Shown piece by piece: positions 8,074-18,170 of a DNA stretch of 44,023 nt. Position 1 is the first letter of the stretch; each line of letters opens with the position of its first letter. Below the pieces are notes generated by a model. That model did no database searches. It had not been told where the DNA came from and saw only the letters and a program-made list of their open reading frames with translations. Location: positions 1-44,023 of the forward strand of contig DYJD01000043.1 in assembly GCA_020723325.1 (NCBI GenBank). Direction: 5' to 3'. The position numbers were made by a program, and so were the translations under genes. This stretch comes from Desulfosudis oleivorans (GTDB taxonomy: Bacteria; Desulfobacterota; Desulfobacteria; Desulfobacterales; SURF-7).

Positions 8074-8745
8074 ATGAAACCACTTGTGATTACCATAGAC
8101 GGACCGGCCGGCGCAGGCAAGACCACGGTCAGCCGGATTCTGGCAGAGCGCCTGGGGTACCGCTACATCGATACCGGCGCCTTGTACCGGGGGATCGCCT
8201 GGGAAGCCAAGCAGCACGGCATTCAAACCGACGATTTGGAAGGTCTGGAAAACCTGTGCCGAACCATTGACTTGCGGATGGAGGCCCAGGGCGGGAGCAT
8301 GCGGCTCATGTCCGGCCAGGAGGATATCACCCAACAGATCCGCACGCCGGAAATCACCATGCTGGCCTCGGACTTATCTGCCAAACCGGCGGTGCGCGCT
8401 TGTCTGCTGGGGCTGCAGCAGAAGCTGGGCGCCCAAGGCAAAGTGGTTTTTGAAGGCCGGGACATGGGCACGGTGGTTTTTCCCAATGCCGACGTGAAAT
8501 TCTTTCTAGAGGCTTCCGTGCACACGCGTTCTTTGCGCCGTTACGGGGAAATGTCGGGGAAATCCGGCCAGACCCTTGCGCAAGTGGAGGACGATATCCG
8601 CAGGCGCGATCAGAACGACAGCAGCCGCGCCCTGTCGCCGCTGAAACCGGCTGAGGATGCTGTGCACATCGATTCCACGGCCCTGTCCATCGAGCAAGTG
8701 GTGGAGCGCATGCTGACCGTGATCTCAACCCGGCTGAAAGGATAA
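8074..8745 (+). CDS. cmk: Cytidylate kinase
   Basis: The enzyme phosphorylates CMP and dCMP with ATP in the cytoplasm. The P-loop GPAGAGKTT (residues 9-17), IDTGALYRG (near 34), the GRDMGTVVFP segment (near 130) and RRRDQNDSSRALSPL (near 175) are the standard cmk signatures. The length of 223 is typical. The ATG at 8074 is fixed by AGGGAGAG a few bases upstream; the longer reading frame from 7972 is repeat sequence. It lies directly upstream of rpsA, an arrangement found in many bacteria. Confidence 0.93.
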   Translation: MKPLVITIDGPAGAGKTTVSRILAERLGYRYIDTGALYRGIAWEAKQHGIQTDDLEGLENLCRTIDLRMEAQGGSMRLMSGQEDITQQIRTPEITMLASDLSAKPAVRACLLGLQQKLGAQGKVVFEGRDMGTVVFPNADVKFFLEASVHTRSLRRYGEMSGKSGQTLAQVEDDIRRRDQNDSSRALSPLKPAEDAVHIDSTALSIEQVVERMLTVISTRLKG

Positions 8746-8764
8746 TCCCGGCAAGAATTAATCG

Positions 8765-8793
8765 TTGTTTTTTTAAGGTCTGTCTGATATAAG
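8765..8793 (+). promoter_or_regulatory. Probable sigma70 promoter for rpsA
   Basis: TTGTTT at 8765-8770 and TATAAG at 8788-8793 are separated by 17 bp, with the rpsA start 67 bp further on. The position in the cmk-rpsA gap supports separate expression of rpsA. Confidence 0.5.
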
Positions 8794-8859
8794 CGCTGTC
8801 ACTTATTGCGCCTCATGCTAGTGCGTAATAAAAATTCGGTTAAGGGGGTATTATATTTA

Positions 8860-10689
8860 ATGGAAAACACTTTTAAAAATGATGTAAATCACAATGCCAT
8901 GGGCGATGAGTTGTTGGAGGCCGCTATTTTTCAGGCCAGTGCCCATCGGAATGGCGACAGTTCGTCGGACGGATTTGCTGAAGGCCCCAAAAAAGGGGAA
9001 GGCAGCATGGATGAGCTGATGGGTCTCTACGAGGAAAGTTTTAAGCGCTTTGCCGAAGGAGAAGTCGTTACCGGCAGGATCATCGCCATTGACAAGGATT
9101 ATGTTCTGGTGGACATCGGCTATAAATCCGAAGGCCAGATCCGCATCCAGGAATTCAAAGATGAGAACGGCCAGGTCCATGCCAACATCAATGATGATGT
9201 GGAAGTCATGGTGGAATTCTGGGATGAAGAAGAAGAACGGGTTGTCCTTTCCAAAGAAAAAGCTGAAAAGGTGAAGGTATGGGAAACCATCCGGGAAACC
9301 TATGATACGGACGGCACCATTGAGGGCGTGATCACCAGCCGGGTGAAAGGCGGATTTTCCGTGGATGTGGGGTTGCAGGCGTTTTTGCCGGGATCCCAGG
9401 CGGATTTGCGGCCCATTCGCAACCTCGACGAAATGGTGGGGCAGACCTTTACTTTCAAAATATTGAAATATAATCGTAAACGCAGCAATATCGTGTTGTC
9501 TCGCAGGGCCATTCTAGAGCAGGAAAGGGAAACCAAACGTTCGGCCACCTTGTCCTCCATTGACGAAGGCCAGGTATTGGAAGGGATCGTGAAAAATATC
9601 ACCGAGTACGGTATTTTCGTTGATCTCGGCGGCGTGGACGGACTGCTGCACATCACCGACATTTCCTGGGGCCGGGTGAAACACCCGTCGGAAATGTTCA
9701 ATGTGGGCGACAGGATCAAAGTCAAAGTGCTTTCCTTTGATCTTGAAAAAGAACGTGTATCCCTGGGCATGAAGCAGTTGACACCGGATCCCTGGAGCGT
9801 GGCCACTGCCAAATACACCATCGGCGCCAAAGTTACCGGCAAGGTGGTCAGCTTGACGGATTACGGCGCCTTTGTTGAATTGGAAGAAGGCGTGGAAGGT
9901 TTGATCCACGTGTCTGAGATGTCCTGGACCCGCAAGGTTCGTCATCCCTCCAAGGTGGTTTCCACCGGCGAGATCGTGGAAGCGGTGGTACTGGATATCA
10001 AACCCGAAAGCCGCAGGATCTCCCTGGGTATGAAGCAAGTCGTTCCCAATCCCTGGGAAGTGATCAGCGAGAAATATCCCATCGGCACCACCATTGAGGG
10101 CAAAATCAAAAACATCACCGATTTCGGTCTGTTCATCGGCATTGACGATGATATCGACGGTCTGGTGCATATTTCCGATATTTCCTGGACCAAACGGATC
10201 AAACATCCTTCGGAAGTTTACAAAAAGGGTGATCTTGTGCAGGCCATCGTGCTGGACATTGATAAAGCCAGCGAGCGCTTCTCCTTGGGAGTCAAACAAC
10301 TGCAGCAGGATCCCTGGAAAACCGTAAGGGAAAGATATGAGGTCGGCAAGGTGATCTCCGGTACCGTGACCAATGTGACCGATTTCGGCATTTTTGTGGA
10401 GCTGGAAGAGGGCATTGAAGGGCTGGTGCACGTTTCCGAAATCAGCAAGGAAAAGATCAAAACCCCGGTGGGCCAGTACAATGTGGGCGACACCCTGACC
10501 GCCAAGGTCATGAACGTGAATACGGAAGAACGACGCATCGGCTTGTCCATCAAACGCATTGATATGGAAGACGATGAGACCATGTTGAAGGAATACATCA
10601 ACAACATGAAACCGGCCACTTCATCCTTTGGTGAGATTTTGCGGGAGAACCTGCAGGAGAAGCTCAACGGCGGCAGTGATAAGGAATAA
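8860..10689 (+). CDS. rpsA: 30S ribosomal protein S1
   Basis: The protein binds mRNA on the small ribosomal subunit. Six S1 (OB-fold) repeats can be followed at roughly residues 66-136, 151-217, 236-306, 322-394, 410-480 and 496-565. The last four show the strong signature G.V..(I/L)T.(Y/F)G.F(V/I)...G..GL.H.S. A charged N-terminal extension and a short C-terminal tail complete 609 residues, slightly longer than the E. coli protein, as seen in related groups. The ATG at 8860 has AAGGGGG upstream; earlier starts lack one. A strong terminator follows. Confidence 0.95.
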   Translation: MENTFKNDVNHNAMGDELLEAAIFQASAHRNGDSSSDGFAEGPKKGEGSMDELMGLYEESFKRFAEGEVVTGRIIAIDKDYVLVDIGYKSEGQIRIQEFKDENGQVHANINDDVEVMVEFWDEEEERVVLSKEKAEKVKVWETIRETYDTDGTIEGVITSRVKGGFSVDVGLQAFLPGSQADLRPIRNLDEMVGQTFTFKILKYNRKRSNIVLSRRAILEQERETKRSATLSSIDEGQVLEGIVKNITEYGIFVDLGGVDGLLHITDISWGRVKHPSEMFNVGDRIKVKVLSFDLEKERVSLGMKQLTPDPWSVATAKYTIGAKVTGKVVSLTDYGAFVELEEGVEGLIHVSEMSWTRKVRHPSKVVSTGEIVEAVVLDIKPESRRISLGMKQVVPNPWEVISEKYPIGTTIEGKIKNITDFGLFIGIDDDIDGLVHISDISWTKRIKHPSEVYKKGDLVQAIVLDIDKASERFSLGVKQLQQDPWKTVRERYEVGKVISGTVTNVTDFGIFVELEEGIEGLVHVSEISKEKIKTPVGQYNVGDTLTAKVMNVNTEERRIGLSIKRIDMEDDETMLKEYINNMKPATSSFGEILRENLQEKLNGGSDKE

Positions 10690-10724
10690 GCCCAAGATCA
10701 ATCCAGCGGATTTGTAACACACAT

Positions 10725-10781
10725 AAAGCGTCAAGGGGGGTGAGACCGGATCAGCATCTGTACTCACCCTTTGACGCTTTT
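10725..10781 (+). terminator. Rho-independent terminator after rpsA
   Basis: AAAGCGTCAA then GGGTGAG pairs with CTCACCC then TTTGACGCTTTT across a loop of about 20 bases, ending in a T-run. The stem is about 17 bp long with one small bulge. Confidence 0.88.
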
Positions 10782-10830
10782 CGTGCTTTTAGGGAAAGCA
10801 TTTTGATTCATTGAAAGGTTTGGTGAGGCC

Positions 10831-11721
10831 ATGTTTTCAAGAAGACATCCATATCTTTTTTTTATGCTGGTATTTTCCGCCATTATGGGTGCAACCACGG
10901 TGGTGACCTCCCTGATGATGGCCTGGTCCCAACGACCGGATTTGATTTCCGGTGAAAAGGTGGGTGTGATCGAAATCAAAGGCGTTATCATGGAATCCAA
11001 GGAAACCATCCGCCAGATCAAGGAATATCGGGAGGATCAGGCCATCAAGGCCATTGTTCTGCGGGTCGACAGCCCCGGCGGGGCCGTGGGTCCTTCCCAG
11101 GAAATTTTCCAGGAAGTACAAAAGACAATCAAGACCAAAAAAGTGATTGCCTCCATGGGTACGGTGGCTGCTTCGGGCGGGTATTATATCGCGGCCGCCG
11201 CCGACGGCATCATTGCCAATCCCGGCACCATCACCGGCAGTATCGGCGTTATCATGGGGTATACCAATTTCCGGGAAATATTCCAGAAGATCGGTTTGGT
11301 GCCCATTGTCATCAAAAGTGGTGAATACAAAGATCTGGGGTCGCCTTTGCGGGAAATGACGGCTGCGGAAAAAGAGATTCTCCAAAATTTTGTGAATACC
11401 ATTCATCAGCAATTTGTGCGCGACGCCTCCCTGGGACGCAAGATGGAAGCGGAAAAAATGGGCAAGCTGGCCGACGGCCGGATATTTTCCGGGGAAGAGG
11501 CGAAATCCATCGGTTTGGTTGATCGCATCGGCAATCTGGAGGACGCCATTGAATGGGCCGGCCGTCTTGGCGGTATCACCGGCAAGATCTCCAGTGTGTA
11601 TCCAAAAGAAAAGCCCATGCCCTTTTTACAATACCTGACCGAGGCCTCCTTTAACAATCTCCTGGGGCGTTTGCTCACCAACAGAATATCCGCCGATTAT
11701 TTGTATCAGCCGGGGCAATGA
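10831..11721 (+). CDS. sppA: Signal peptide peptidase SppA (short form)
   Basis: This is a membrane-bound serine/lysine protease that degrades signal peptides left after secretion. One N-terminal membrane helix (about residues 8-30) is followed by the catalytic domain: VDSPGG near 80, the nucleophile serine at about residue 115 in AASGGYY, and the lysine at about 167 in GEYKDLGSP. The 296-residue length matches the single-domain 36-kDa type rather than the duplicated E. coli enzyme. The start follows TTGGTGAGG. It converges on the next gene with only 11 bp between stop codons. Confidence 0.92.
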   Translation: MFSRRHPYLFFMLVFSAIMGATTVVTSLMMAWSQRPDLISGEKVGVIEIKGVIMESKETIRQIKEYREDQAIKAIVLRVDSPGGAVGPSQEIFQEVQKTIKTKKVIASMGTVAASGGYYIAAAADGIIANPGTITGSIGVIMGYTNFREIFQKIGLVPIVIKSGEYKDLGSPLREMTAAEKEILQNFVNTIHQQFVRDASLGRKMEAEKMGKLADGRIFSGEEAKSIGLVDRIGNLEDAIEWAGRLGGITGKISSVYPKEKPMPFLQYLTEASFNNLLGRLLTNRISADYLYQPGQ

Positions 11722-11732
11722 GGGCTTGGTGA

Positions 11733-12341
11733 TTATTCAAACAGGCCGACATCACCCGCCCCTTTGCGGATGATCTCAGGCTCGTCGTTGAGCAGGCTGA
11801 TGATGCTGGAGGGTTGATCCGGCAGGGGGCCGCCGTCGATGACCAAATCAATCCGGCCTTTGAAATAATCATGCAGCAGGGACGGGTCGTGAAAAATCGA
11901 ACCGTCCGGCATAGTGGCGCTGGTGGAAATGATGGCATTGCCGAATTTTTCCACCAGGGCGAGGCAGATTTTATTGTCCGGAACGCGGATGCCGGCGGTC
12001 TTTCGTTTTGTGAGCATGATTTTGGGAACCAGGCGTGAACCTTCGAGAATGAATGTATAGGGTCCGGGCAGCAGCCTTTTCATGGTTTTATACGCATAAT
12101 TGGAAACCTTGGCATATTGGCTGATATTTTTCAGATCCGCGCAGATGAAGCTAAAGGGTTTGTCCTGGGAGCGCTGTTTGAGCTGATACACCTTTTCAAT
12201 GGCCTTTTTGTTCATGATATCACAGCCGATGCCGTAGTATGTATCCGTGGGATAAGCGATAATGCCGCCTTTTTGCAGGCACTCCACAACCTGTAGAATC
12301 AGGCGTTCCTGGGGGTTGATGGGATTGATGGTCAACAGCAT
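11733..12341 (-). CDS. YciO/TsaC-family (YrdC domain) protein
   Basis: This is a YrdC-domain protein of 202 residues. Members such as TsaC/Sua5 make threonylcarbamoyl-AMP for the t6A modification of tRNA. Near the N-terminus, GGIIAYPTDTYYGIGCD is the nucleotide/threonine-binding segment. KRSQDKPFSF, LLPGPYTFIL and KRKTAGIRVPD follow in order. The LPGPYTFIL...KRKT pattern is closer to the YciO branch, whose role is less certain than that of TsaC. SATMPDG near residue 145 is the usual late motif. No other t6A gene is in the window. Confidence 0.82.
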   Translation of the reverse strand: MLLTINPINPQERLILQVVECLQKGGIIAYPTDTYYGIGCDIMNKKAIEKVYQLKQRSQDKPFSFICADLKNISQYAKVSNYAYKTMKRLLPGPYTFILEGSRLVPKIMLTKRKTAGIRVPDNKICLALVEKFGNAIISTSATMPDGSIFHDPSLLHDYFKGRIDLVIDGGPLPDQPSSIISLLNDEPEIIRKGAGDVGLFE

Positions 12342-12370
12342 AAAAACAGCCTTTATTGAAATTTTTCGGT

Positions 12371-12440
12371 CTTGATCATCATTTCAGCCATCCGCCGTTG
12401 TGGGAGCGGCTTCCAGTCGCGATACGGCCGAAACTTTCAC
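12371..12440. repeat. REP-like palindromic unit R3
   Basis: Here the unit is in the opposite orientation to R1 and R2: CTTGATCATCATTTCAGCC, then TGTGGGAGCGGCTTCCAGTC, then GGCCGAAACTTTCAC. It lies just upstream of the YciO-family gene start. Confidence 0.72.
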
Positions 12441-12533
12441 CGCTGACTAGCGGCGCTTGGAAAAACCATCTGATACATGAATCATATCATCTGCCGCAAT
12501 GCAAGGGAAAATGATTAGCAGGGCAGGGGAATC

Positions 12534-12615
12534 GCATGTAAACTTGGCGCGGAACGTGCAAATATTAATTGCCAATATTTCAGCCAGCGAATACTATTGC
12601 TCGCCAAGATAAAGC
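12534..12615. repeat. 83-bp dispersed repeat, copy 2
   Basis: GCATGTAAACTTGGCGCGGA to GCGAATACTATTGCTCGCCA matches the copy at 5253-5335. As there, it is close to a REP-like unit and to a hexamer repeat, suggesting the modules travel or are retained together. Confidence 0.65.
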
Positions 12616-12656
12616 GATTCGCGAGTGTTTGGGTTTTGTCTCTGCCATCCAACCTT

Positions 12657-12899
12657 TCGGGGTCGGGGTCGGTATCGGAATCGGTATCGAGTTTTTTATT
12701 TTCCCCCAAAGGCAATTCGCCAACGGGACGGAACGGTGTGCCCTGCCTATGTGCAGGGGCGGTTCGCGAACCGCCCCTACGGAAAGGCCATGGTGTTGAG
12801 TCTTGGGGTCAACATGGGAAAAGCCCTGGTTTTTTGGGGGTGGGGTCTCCCAAATTATTTTTTCGATACCGATACCGATACCGACCCCGACCCCGAAAA
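12657..12899. repeat. Inverted hexamer-repeat island with central perfect palindrome
   Basis: A GGTCGG/GGTATCGG run at 12657-12691 faces an inverted CGATAC/CGACCC run at 12863-12899. Midway, at 12755-12778, is a perfect 24-bp palindrome made of AGGGGCGGTTCG and its complement. The gap 12342-13112 holds R3, the 83-bp repeat and this island. I see no gene in it. Confidence 0.75.
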
Positions 12900-13112
12900 A
12901 AATACACATGTAGTTCCCTTTAAAAGTTGCGCCTGAACCGGTTTGAAAACCGGGAAAATTAAAGATTGCCAAAGAAATTTCCTTTTGGTATCTCTTGCCA
13001 TTAAGCAATTTGAGGGATTGCTTGGCAGGATTCAGTCTCCACCTGTTCTCAAAAGACGGATGACCTTTCAACCCTTATTCTGCGCCAAACCTTGAGCCCT
13101 TTTGGAGGACCC

Positions 13113-14576
13113 ATGATGCAAATTCAGCCTGAAGAGGCATTTTCATTTGACGATGTTTTACTGTTGCCCAATTATTCGGATGTGCTGCCCAAAGATGTGG
13201 ACACCACCACCCGCCTGACCCGCAATCTTACCCTCAACATTCCCATTGTCAGTGCGGCCATGGATACGGTCACCGAATCGCGCACCTCCATCAGCATGGC
13301 CCGGGCCGGCGGTATCGGCTTCATCCACCGCAACATGAGCATCGAAAACCAGGTGCGCGAAGTTGACCAGGTGAAAAAATCGGAAAGCGGCATGATTGTC
13401 GATCCGGTAACCGTGGACCCGGATGTCTCCATCGGCGAGGTGTTGAAACTGATGCAGCAATACCGCATATCCGGCGTACCCGTGACCAGGGGGGAGCGCT
13501 TGGTGGGGATCGTCACCAATCGGGACCTGCGTTTTGAAACCGATCTGGACAAGAAAGTCGCGGAAGTGATGACCAAGGAAAAGCTCGTAACGGTTTCCGA
13601 AGGCATTGATCTGGAAGAATCCAAGAAGATGTTGCACGAACATCGCATTGAGAAACTGCTGGTCGTTGATGCCAAAGGGCGTTTGAAGGGCATGATCACC
13701 ATCAAGGATATTGAAAAGATCAAGAAATACCCAAAAGCCTGCAAGGATCGCATGGGCCGGCTGAGGGTGGGGGCGGCCGTGGGGGTGGGAGTGGACATGC
13801 TGGAACGCACCGAGAGATTGCTCAAAGCCGGGGCCGACGTGATTTTGATCGACACTTCCCATGGCCATTCGGAAAATGTCATCTCAGCGGTCCGGAATTT
13901 GAAAACCACCTTCAGCAATATTGAGCTGATTGCCGGCAACGTGGCCACGGCCAAGGGTGCCGAGGAACTGATCAACGCCGGTGTGGACGGCGTCAAAGTG
14001 GGCATCGGCCCGGGCTCCATATGCACCACCCGCATCGTGGCCGGGGTGGGGGTTCCCCAGGTTTCCGCCATCATGAACTGTCGGCCCATCTCCAATAAAA
14101 CCGATGTTCCCCTGATTGCCGACGGCGGCATTAAATTCTCCGGGGATATCACCAAGGCCATCGGCGCCGGGGCCCACTCGGTGATGCTGGGCGGGCTATT
14201 GGCCGGCACCGAGGAAAGCCCCGGTGAAACGGTTATCCTGCAGGGCCGCAGCTACAAGGTCTATCGCGGCATGGGTTCTTTGGAAGCCATGAAACAAGGG
14301 AGCAAGGACCGCTATTATCAGGGGGATGACGAGGAAGACGACAAGCTGGTGCCCGAAGGCATTGTCGGCCGGGTGCCCTTCCGGGGCACGGTTCTTTCCA
14401 ATTTGTTCCAATTGGTGGGCGGTCTTAAAGCGGGCATGGGTTATGTGGGCAGCCGCACCATTGAAGAGCTGCGGGAAAAAGCCAGATTCATCCGCATCAC
14501 CGCGGCCGGCTTGCGGGAAAGCCACGTCCACGACGTCATCATTACCAAAGAGGCGCCCAACTACCGACTGGATTAA
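13113..14576 (+). CDS. guaB: Inosine-5'-monophosphate dehydrogenase
   Basis: The enzyme oxidises IMP to XMP with NAD+, the committed step to GMP. The N-terminal [15 protein letters not shown], two CBS domains (about residues 92-205), the active-site loop [13 protein letters not shown] with the catalytic cysteine at about residue 304, DGGIKFSGD near 335 and YRGMGS near 385 are all in order. The length of 487 is standard. The ATG at 13113 is chosen because TTGGAGG precedes it; a TTG at 13092 would add seven unconserved residues. It is probably cotranscribed with dnaE, which starts 5 bp after the stop codon. Confidence 0.95.
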   Translation: MMQIQPEEAFSFDDVLLLPNYSDVLPKDVDTTTRLTRNLTLNIPIVSAAMDTVTESRTSISMARAGGIGFIHRNMSIENQVREVDQVKKSESGMIVDPVTVDPDVSIGEVLKLMQQYRISGVPVTRGERLVGIVTNRDLRFETDLDKKVAEVMTKEKLVTVSEGIDLEESKKMLHEHRIEKLLVVDAKGRLKGMITIKDIEKIKKYPKACKDRMGRLRVGAAVGVGVDMLERTERLLKAGADVILIDTSHGHSENVISAVRNLKTTFSNIELIAGNVATAKGAEELINAGVDGVKVGIGPGSICTTRIVAGVGVPQVSAIMNCRPISNKTDVPLIADGGIKFSGDITKAIGAGAHSVMLGGLLAGTEESPGETVILQGRSYKVYRGMGSLEAMKQGSKDRYYQGDDEEDDKLVPEGIVGRVPFRGTVLSNLFQLVGGLKAGMGYVGSRTIEELREKARFIRITAAGLRESHVHDVIITKEAPNYRLD

Positions 14577-14581
14577 GGACT

Positions 14582-17500
14582 ATGCAAGCCGCAACGCCTG
14601 ATTTTGTCCATCTGCATGTCCATACCGAGTACAGTCTTTTGGACGGTGCCATCCGTCTTTCGGCCCTTTTCAAACAGGCGGCTGAATTCAATATGCATTC
14701 CGTGGCCATCACCGATCACGGCACCATGTTCGGTGTGGTGGAATTCTATGAAAAGGCCCTTAAGGCCGAGATCAAGCCCATCATCGGGTGCGAATGCTAT
14801 ATCGCCCCGCGGACCCACACGGACAAAACCCCCTTTGACAGCAAAGGCGTGACCCATATCGTCCTTTTGGCGGAAAACATGGAGGGCTACCGCAATCTGT
14901 GCAAACTGGCCTCCATTGCGCAATTGGACGGCTTTTATTACCGGCCGCGCATCGACAAGAATCTTTTGCAGCAGCATCATAAGGGCCTCATCGCCCTTTC
15001 CGCCTGCTTGCATGGGGAAATCCCCCAATTCATCAAGGCCGGTAAAATCGCCGAAGCCGAAGCTGCCGCGCGTTATTATCAGAATTTGTTGGGCGCGGAT
15101 AATTTTTTCCTGGAAGTACAATACAACGGCATGGACGTCCAGAATCAGGTCAACCAGGTACTCCAGGACATGGGCCGGCGCCTTTCCATACCCCTGGTGG
15201 CCACCAATGACTGCCATTATCTGGCCAAGGAGGATGTCCGCGCCCATGACGTGCTGCTGTGCATCCAGACCGGCAAGACCGTGAACGAGACCGACCGGTT
15301 CCGCTTCAGCACGGACCAGTTGTATTTCAAATCCAAGCAGGAAATCGCCGCCACCTTGGGGCAATTCCCGGGGGCCATGGAGAATACGGCGGCCATTGCC
15401 CGGCGTTGTCACCTTGAATTTGATTTCAAGAATTATCATTTTCCCCGCTTCAGTACCGACACCAGCGTTACCCCGGATGAATTGTTCGACCAGGAGGTCC
15501 GGCGCGGCTATGGGGAAAGATTGAAAAAACTCCTGGCCAAAAATCCGGCCCTGGATGTTGAAATCTACTCCCAGCGTCTGGAATATGAGATCCAGATGAT
15601 CAAACAAATGGGCTTTACCGGCTATTTTTTGATCGTGGCCGACTTCATCCGTTTTGCCAAGCAAAACAAGGTGCCGGTGGGGCCGGGCCGGGGCTCGGCC
15701 GCCGGCAGCATCGTGGCCTATTCCCTGGGCATCACCGATCTTGACCCCCTTGAGCATGGGCTGATTTTTGAGCGTTTTTTAAATCCGGCGCGCATCAGCA
15801 TGCCGGATATTGATGTGGACTTTTGCATCAACGGCCGTGAGCGGGTTTTTAAATATGTGGTGGATCGCTATGGCGGCGGGGATTATGTGGCCCAGATCAT
15901 CACCTTTGGAAAATTGAAAACCAGGGCCGTGATCCGGGATGTGGGCCGGGCCCTGGACATTCCGTTGAGTGAAGTGGATGCCATTGCCAAAATGGTGCCG
16001 GACACCCTGAATATCAGCCTGGACGAGGCCCTGGAACAGGAGCCCAAACTGGCGGAAATCGCCCGCAGCCGGCCGGAGATCGGCAATTTGATCCAGATCT
16101 GCCGGGTGCTGGAGGGCTTGCCGCGCCATGCTTCCACCCATGCCGCCGGGGTGGTCATCGGCGACAAACCCCTGGTGGAATATCTGCCGTTATACCGCGG
16201 GAAAAAGGGGGAAGTTGTCACCCAGCTCGACATGAAACGGGTGGAAAAAATCGGGCTGGTGAAATTCGATTTTCTGGGACTGCGCAACCTGACCGTGATT
16301 GAAGACACCCTCACCCTGATCAAAGGCCAGGGCAAGCAGCCGCCGGAATTGACCGAGCTGGATCTCAACGACGCCGAAACCTATCGCCTGCTGTCCAAGG
16401 GTGACACCACCGGCGTTTTCCAGTTGGAAAGCTCGGGCATGAAGGAACTTTTGGTGCGTCTGAAACCGGAGAATTTCTCGGATGTCACGGCCCTGGTGGC
16501 GCTGTATCGCCCCGGGCCCTTGGACAGCGGCATGGTGAGCGACTATGTGGAGTGCAAGCATGGCCGCAAGCAGGTGGAATATTTGCTGCCGGAGCTGGAG
16601 CCGATTCTCAAGGAAACCTACGGCGTGATCCTGTACCAGGAACAGGTCATGAAAATTGCCGGGGAACTGGCCAGTTATTCCATGGCCGATGCCGACGGCC
16701 TGCGCAAGGCCATGGGTAAAAAAGATCCCCAAACCATGGCCAAGAATCGCGACCTGTTTTTAAAGGGAGCGGTAGCCAATCAGTTGCCGGCGGACAAGGC
16801 CGGCCAGATTTTTGACCTGATGGAGAAATTCGGCGGCTACGGCTTCAACAAATCCCACAGCGCCGCCTATGCCTTGATCGCTTATCAGACCGCCTATTTG
16901 AAAGCCCATTTTCCGGTGGAGTTCATGGCGGCCCTGCTTACCAGTGAAATGCAGTCCTCGGAAAGCATTGTGAAATATATTGCCGAATGCCGCAGCCACG
17001 GCATTGCCGTGCTGCCGCCCAGCATCAATGGCAGTGACAAGACCTTCACCGTAACCGGTGATAAAATCCGTTTCGGGCTGGTGGCGGTGAAGAATGTGGG
17101 TGAAGCGGCCATTGATGCTATTTTGGAAGTAAGAAGCAAGGCCCCTTTTCAATCCTTGTTTGATTTTTGCGAACGGGTGGACTTGCGCAAGGTCAATAAA
17201 CGTGTGTTGGAAAGCCTGATCAAATGCGGCGCCTTGGATTGTCTGGGCCATAATCGCGCCCAGATGACAGCCTCCTTGGAAGACGCCCTGGATTACGGAC
17301 AAACCATTCAAAAAGAAAAGGCCGATCCCCAAATGGGCCTTTTTGACATGGGGGACAGTCCAGGGGTGGCCCTCAACAAGCCGCCCATGGCATTGATCGA
17401 TGAATGGGATGAAAAGGAACGCCTCAATTTGGAAAAGGAAGCCCTGGGTTTTTATATCAGCGGCCATCCCCTGGAACGCCACCAGGCCGTTATTGAGAAA

Positions 17501-18109
17501 TTCGCCAATACCGACGCTGTCTCCATCAATGAACTGGATGACAAAGCCATTGTCCGTATCGGCGGCACCATCAGCAGCATCAAAAGAACCAGAACCAAAA
17601 AAGGGGATCTGATGGCTTTCATTACCCTGGAAGACATGAACGGCGCAGTGGAGGCCGTGGTTTTTCCAAAGGAATATGAAAATCACGCGGACCTGCTAAT
17701 GGAAGACACGCCTGTCTTGATTCAAGGGGAAGTGCAAAAGGAAGAGAACGGGGTCAAGCTGCTCACCAACATGATCGTGGCCATGGAGGCGGCGGCTGAA
17801 GCCTGGACAGCCAGCGTGCATGTGCGCATCGACCTCACTAAAACGGATAAAGAGGCCTTGAAGCGACTCAAGGAAATCATGGCGGCTAAACCAGGGGAAT
17901 GCGACGGCTTCCTGCACCTTGAGCTGCCCGGAAAGAGCGAAGCCGTCATCGCCTTTCCGGAAACTTTTAGAATCTGTGCCGACCAGGGCATGATCCGTGA
18001 GCTCAATGGATTTTTGGGCTACAATGCGGTTGAAACCAGATGCAGCGAGGCAAAACCGGCGGTAAAGAACAACGGCAACGGCCAGCAGCGTAAACGTAAG
18101 TTTACCTAA
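14582..18109 (+). CDS. dnaE: DNA polymerase III subunit alpha
   Basis: This is the replicative polymerase catalytic subunit. The PHP domain starts at once (HLHVHTEYSLLDG, residues 9-21). The polymerase core has GPGRGSAAGS near residue 366 and the acidic triad in PDIDVDF (Asp at about 409, 411 and 413). Further on come LYRPGPLDSGM, the helix-hairpin-helix part near QSLFDFCERVD, and an OB domain near RIGGTISSIKRTRTKKG. The length of 1175 fits the DnaE1 class. It follows guaB by 5 bp, an unusual but plausible coupling of nucleotide supply and replication transcripts. No gene is visible in the 274 bp after it, which hold a long palindrome. Confidence 0.95.
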   Translation: MQAATPDFVHLHVHTEYSLLDGAIRLSALFKQAAEFNMHSVAITDHGTMFGVVEFYEKALKAEIKPIIGCECYIAPRTHTDKTPFDSKGVTHIVLLAENMEGYRNLCKLASIAQLDGFYYRPRIDKNLLQQHHKGLIALSACLHGEIPQFIKAGKIAEAEAAARYYQNLLGADNFFLEVQYNGMDVQNQVNQVLQDMGRRLSIPLVATNDCHYLAKEDVRAHDVLLCIQTGKTVNETDRFRFSTDQLYFKSKQEIAATLGQFPGAMENTAAIARRCHLEFDFKNYHFPRFSTDTSVTPDELFDQEVRRGYGERLKKLLAKNPALDVEIYSQRLEYEIQMIKQMGFTGYFLIVADFIRFAKQNKVPVGPGRGSAAGSIVAYSLGITDLDPLEHGLIFERFLNPARISMPDIDVDFCINGRERVFKYVVDRYGGGDYVAQIITFGKLKTRAVIRDVGRALDIPLSEVDAIAKMVPDTLNISLDEALEQEPKLAEIARSRPEIGNLIQICRVLEGLPRHASTHAAGVVIGDKPLVEYLPLYRGKKGEVVTQLDMKRVEKIGLVKFDFLGLRNLTVIEDTLTLIKGQGKQPPELTELDLNDAETYRLLSKGDTTGVFQLESSGMKELLVRLKPENFSDVTALVALYRPGPLDSGMVSDYVECKHGRKQVEYLLPELEPILKETYGVILYQEQVMKIAGELASYSMADADGLRKAMGKKDPQTMAKNRDLFLKGAVANQLPADKAGQIFDLMEKFGGYGFNKSHSAAYALIAYQTAYLKAHFPVEFMAALLTSEMQSSESIVKYIAECRSHGIAVLPPSINGSDKTFTVTGDKIRFGLVAVKNVGEAAIDAILEVRSKAPFQSLFDFCERVDLRKVNKRVLESLIKCGALDCLGHNRAQMTASLEDALDYGQTIQKEKADPQMGLFDMGDSPGVALNKPPMALIDEWDEKERLNLEKEALGFYISGHPLERHQAVIEKFANTDAVSINELDDKAIVRIGGTISSIKRTRTKKGDLMAFITLEDMNGAVEAVVFPKEYENHADLLMEDTPVLIQGEVQKEENGVKLLTNMIVAMEAAAEAWTASVHVRIDLTKTDKEALKRLKEIMAAKPGECDGFLHLELPGKSEAVIAFPETFRICADQGMIRELNGFLGYNAVETRCSEAKPAVKNNGNGQQRKRKFT

Positions 18110-18170
18110 ACGCTCAAATTTCAGATTTTCAGCCTGCGGTCGGCCTTGAGCATCGTTTCACCCGGTCATA

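Noticed and set aside
12657-12899. CRISPR-like array
   Set aside because: The units are six bases long, contiguous and without spacers.
14573-15757. 394-codon open frame opposite dnaE
   Set aside because: It is a shadow of the strongly conserved dnaE frame; the protein has no recognisable motif or ribosome site. The same applies to long antisense frames over rpsA (9514-10431), guaB (13172-14209) and dnaE (16760-17686).
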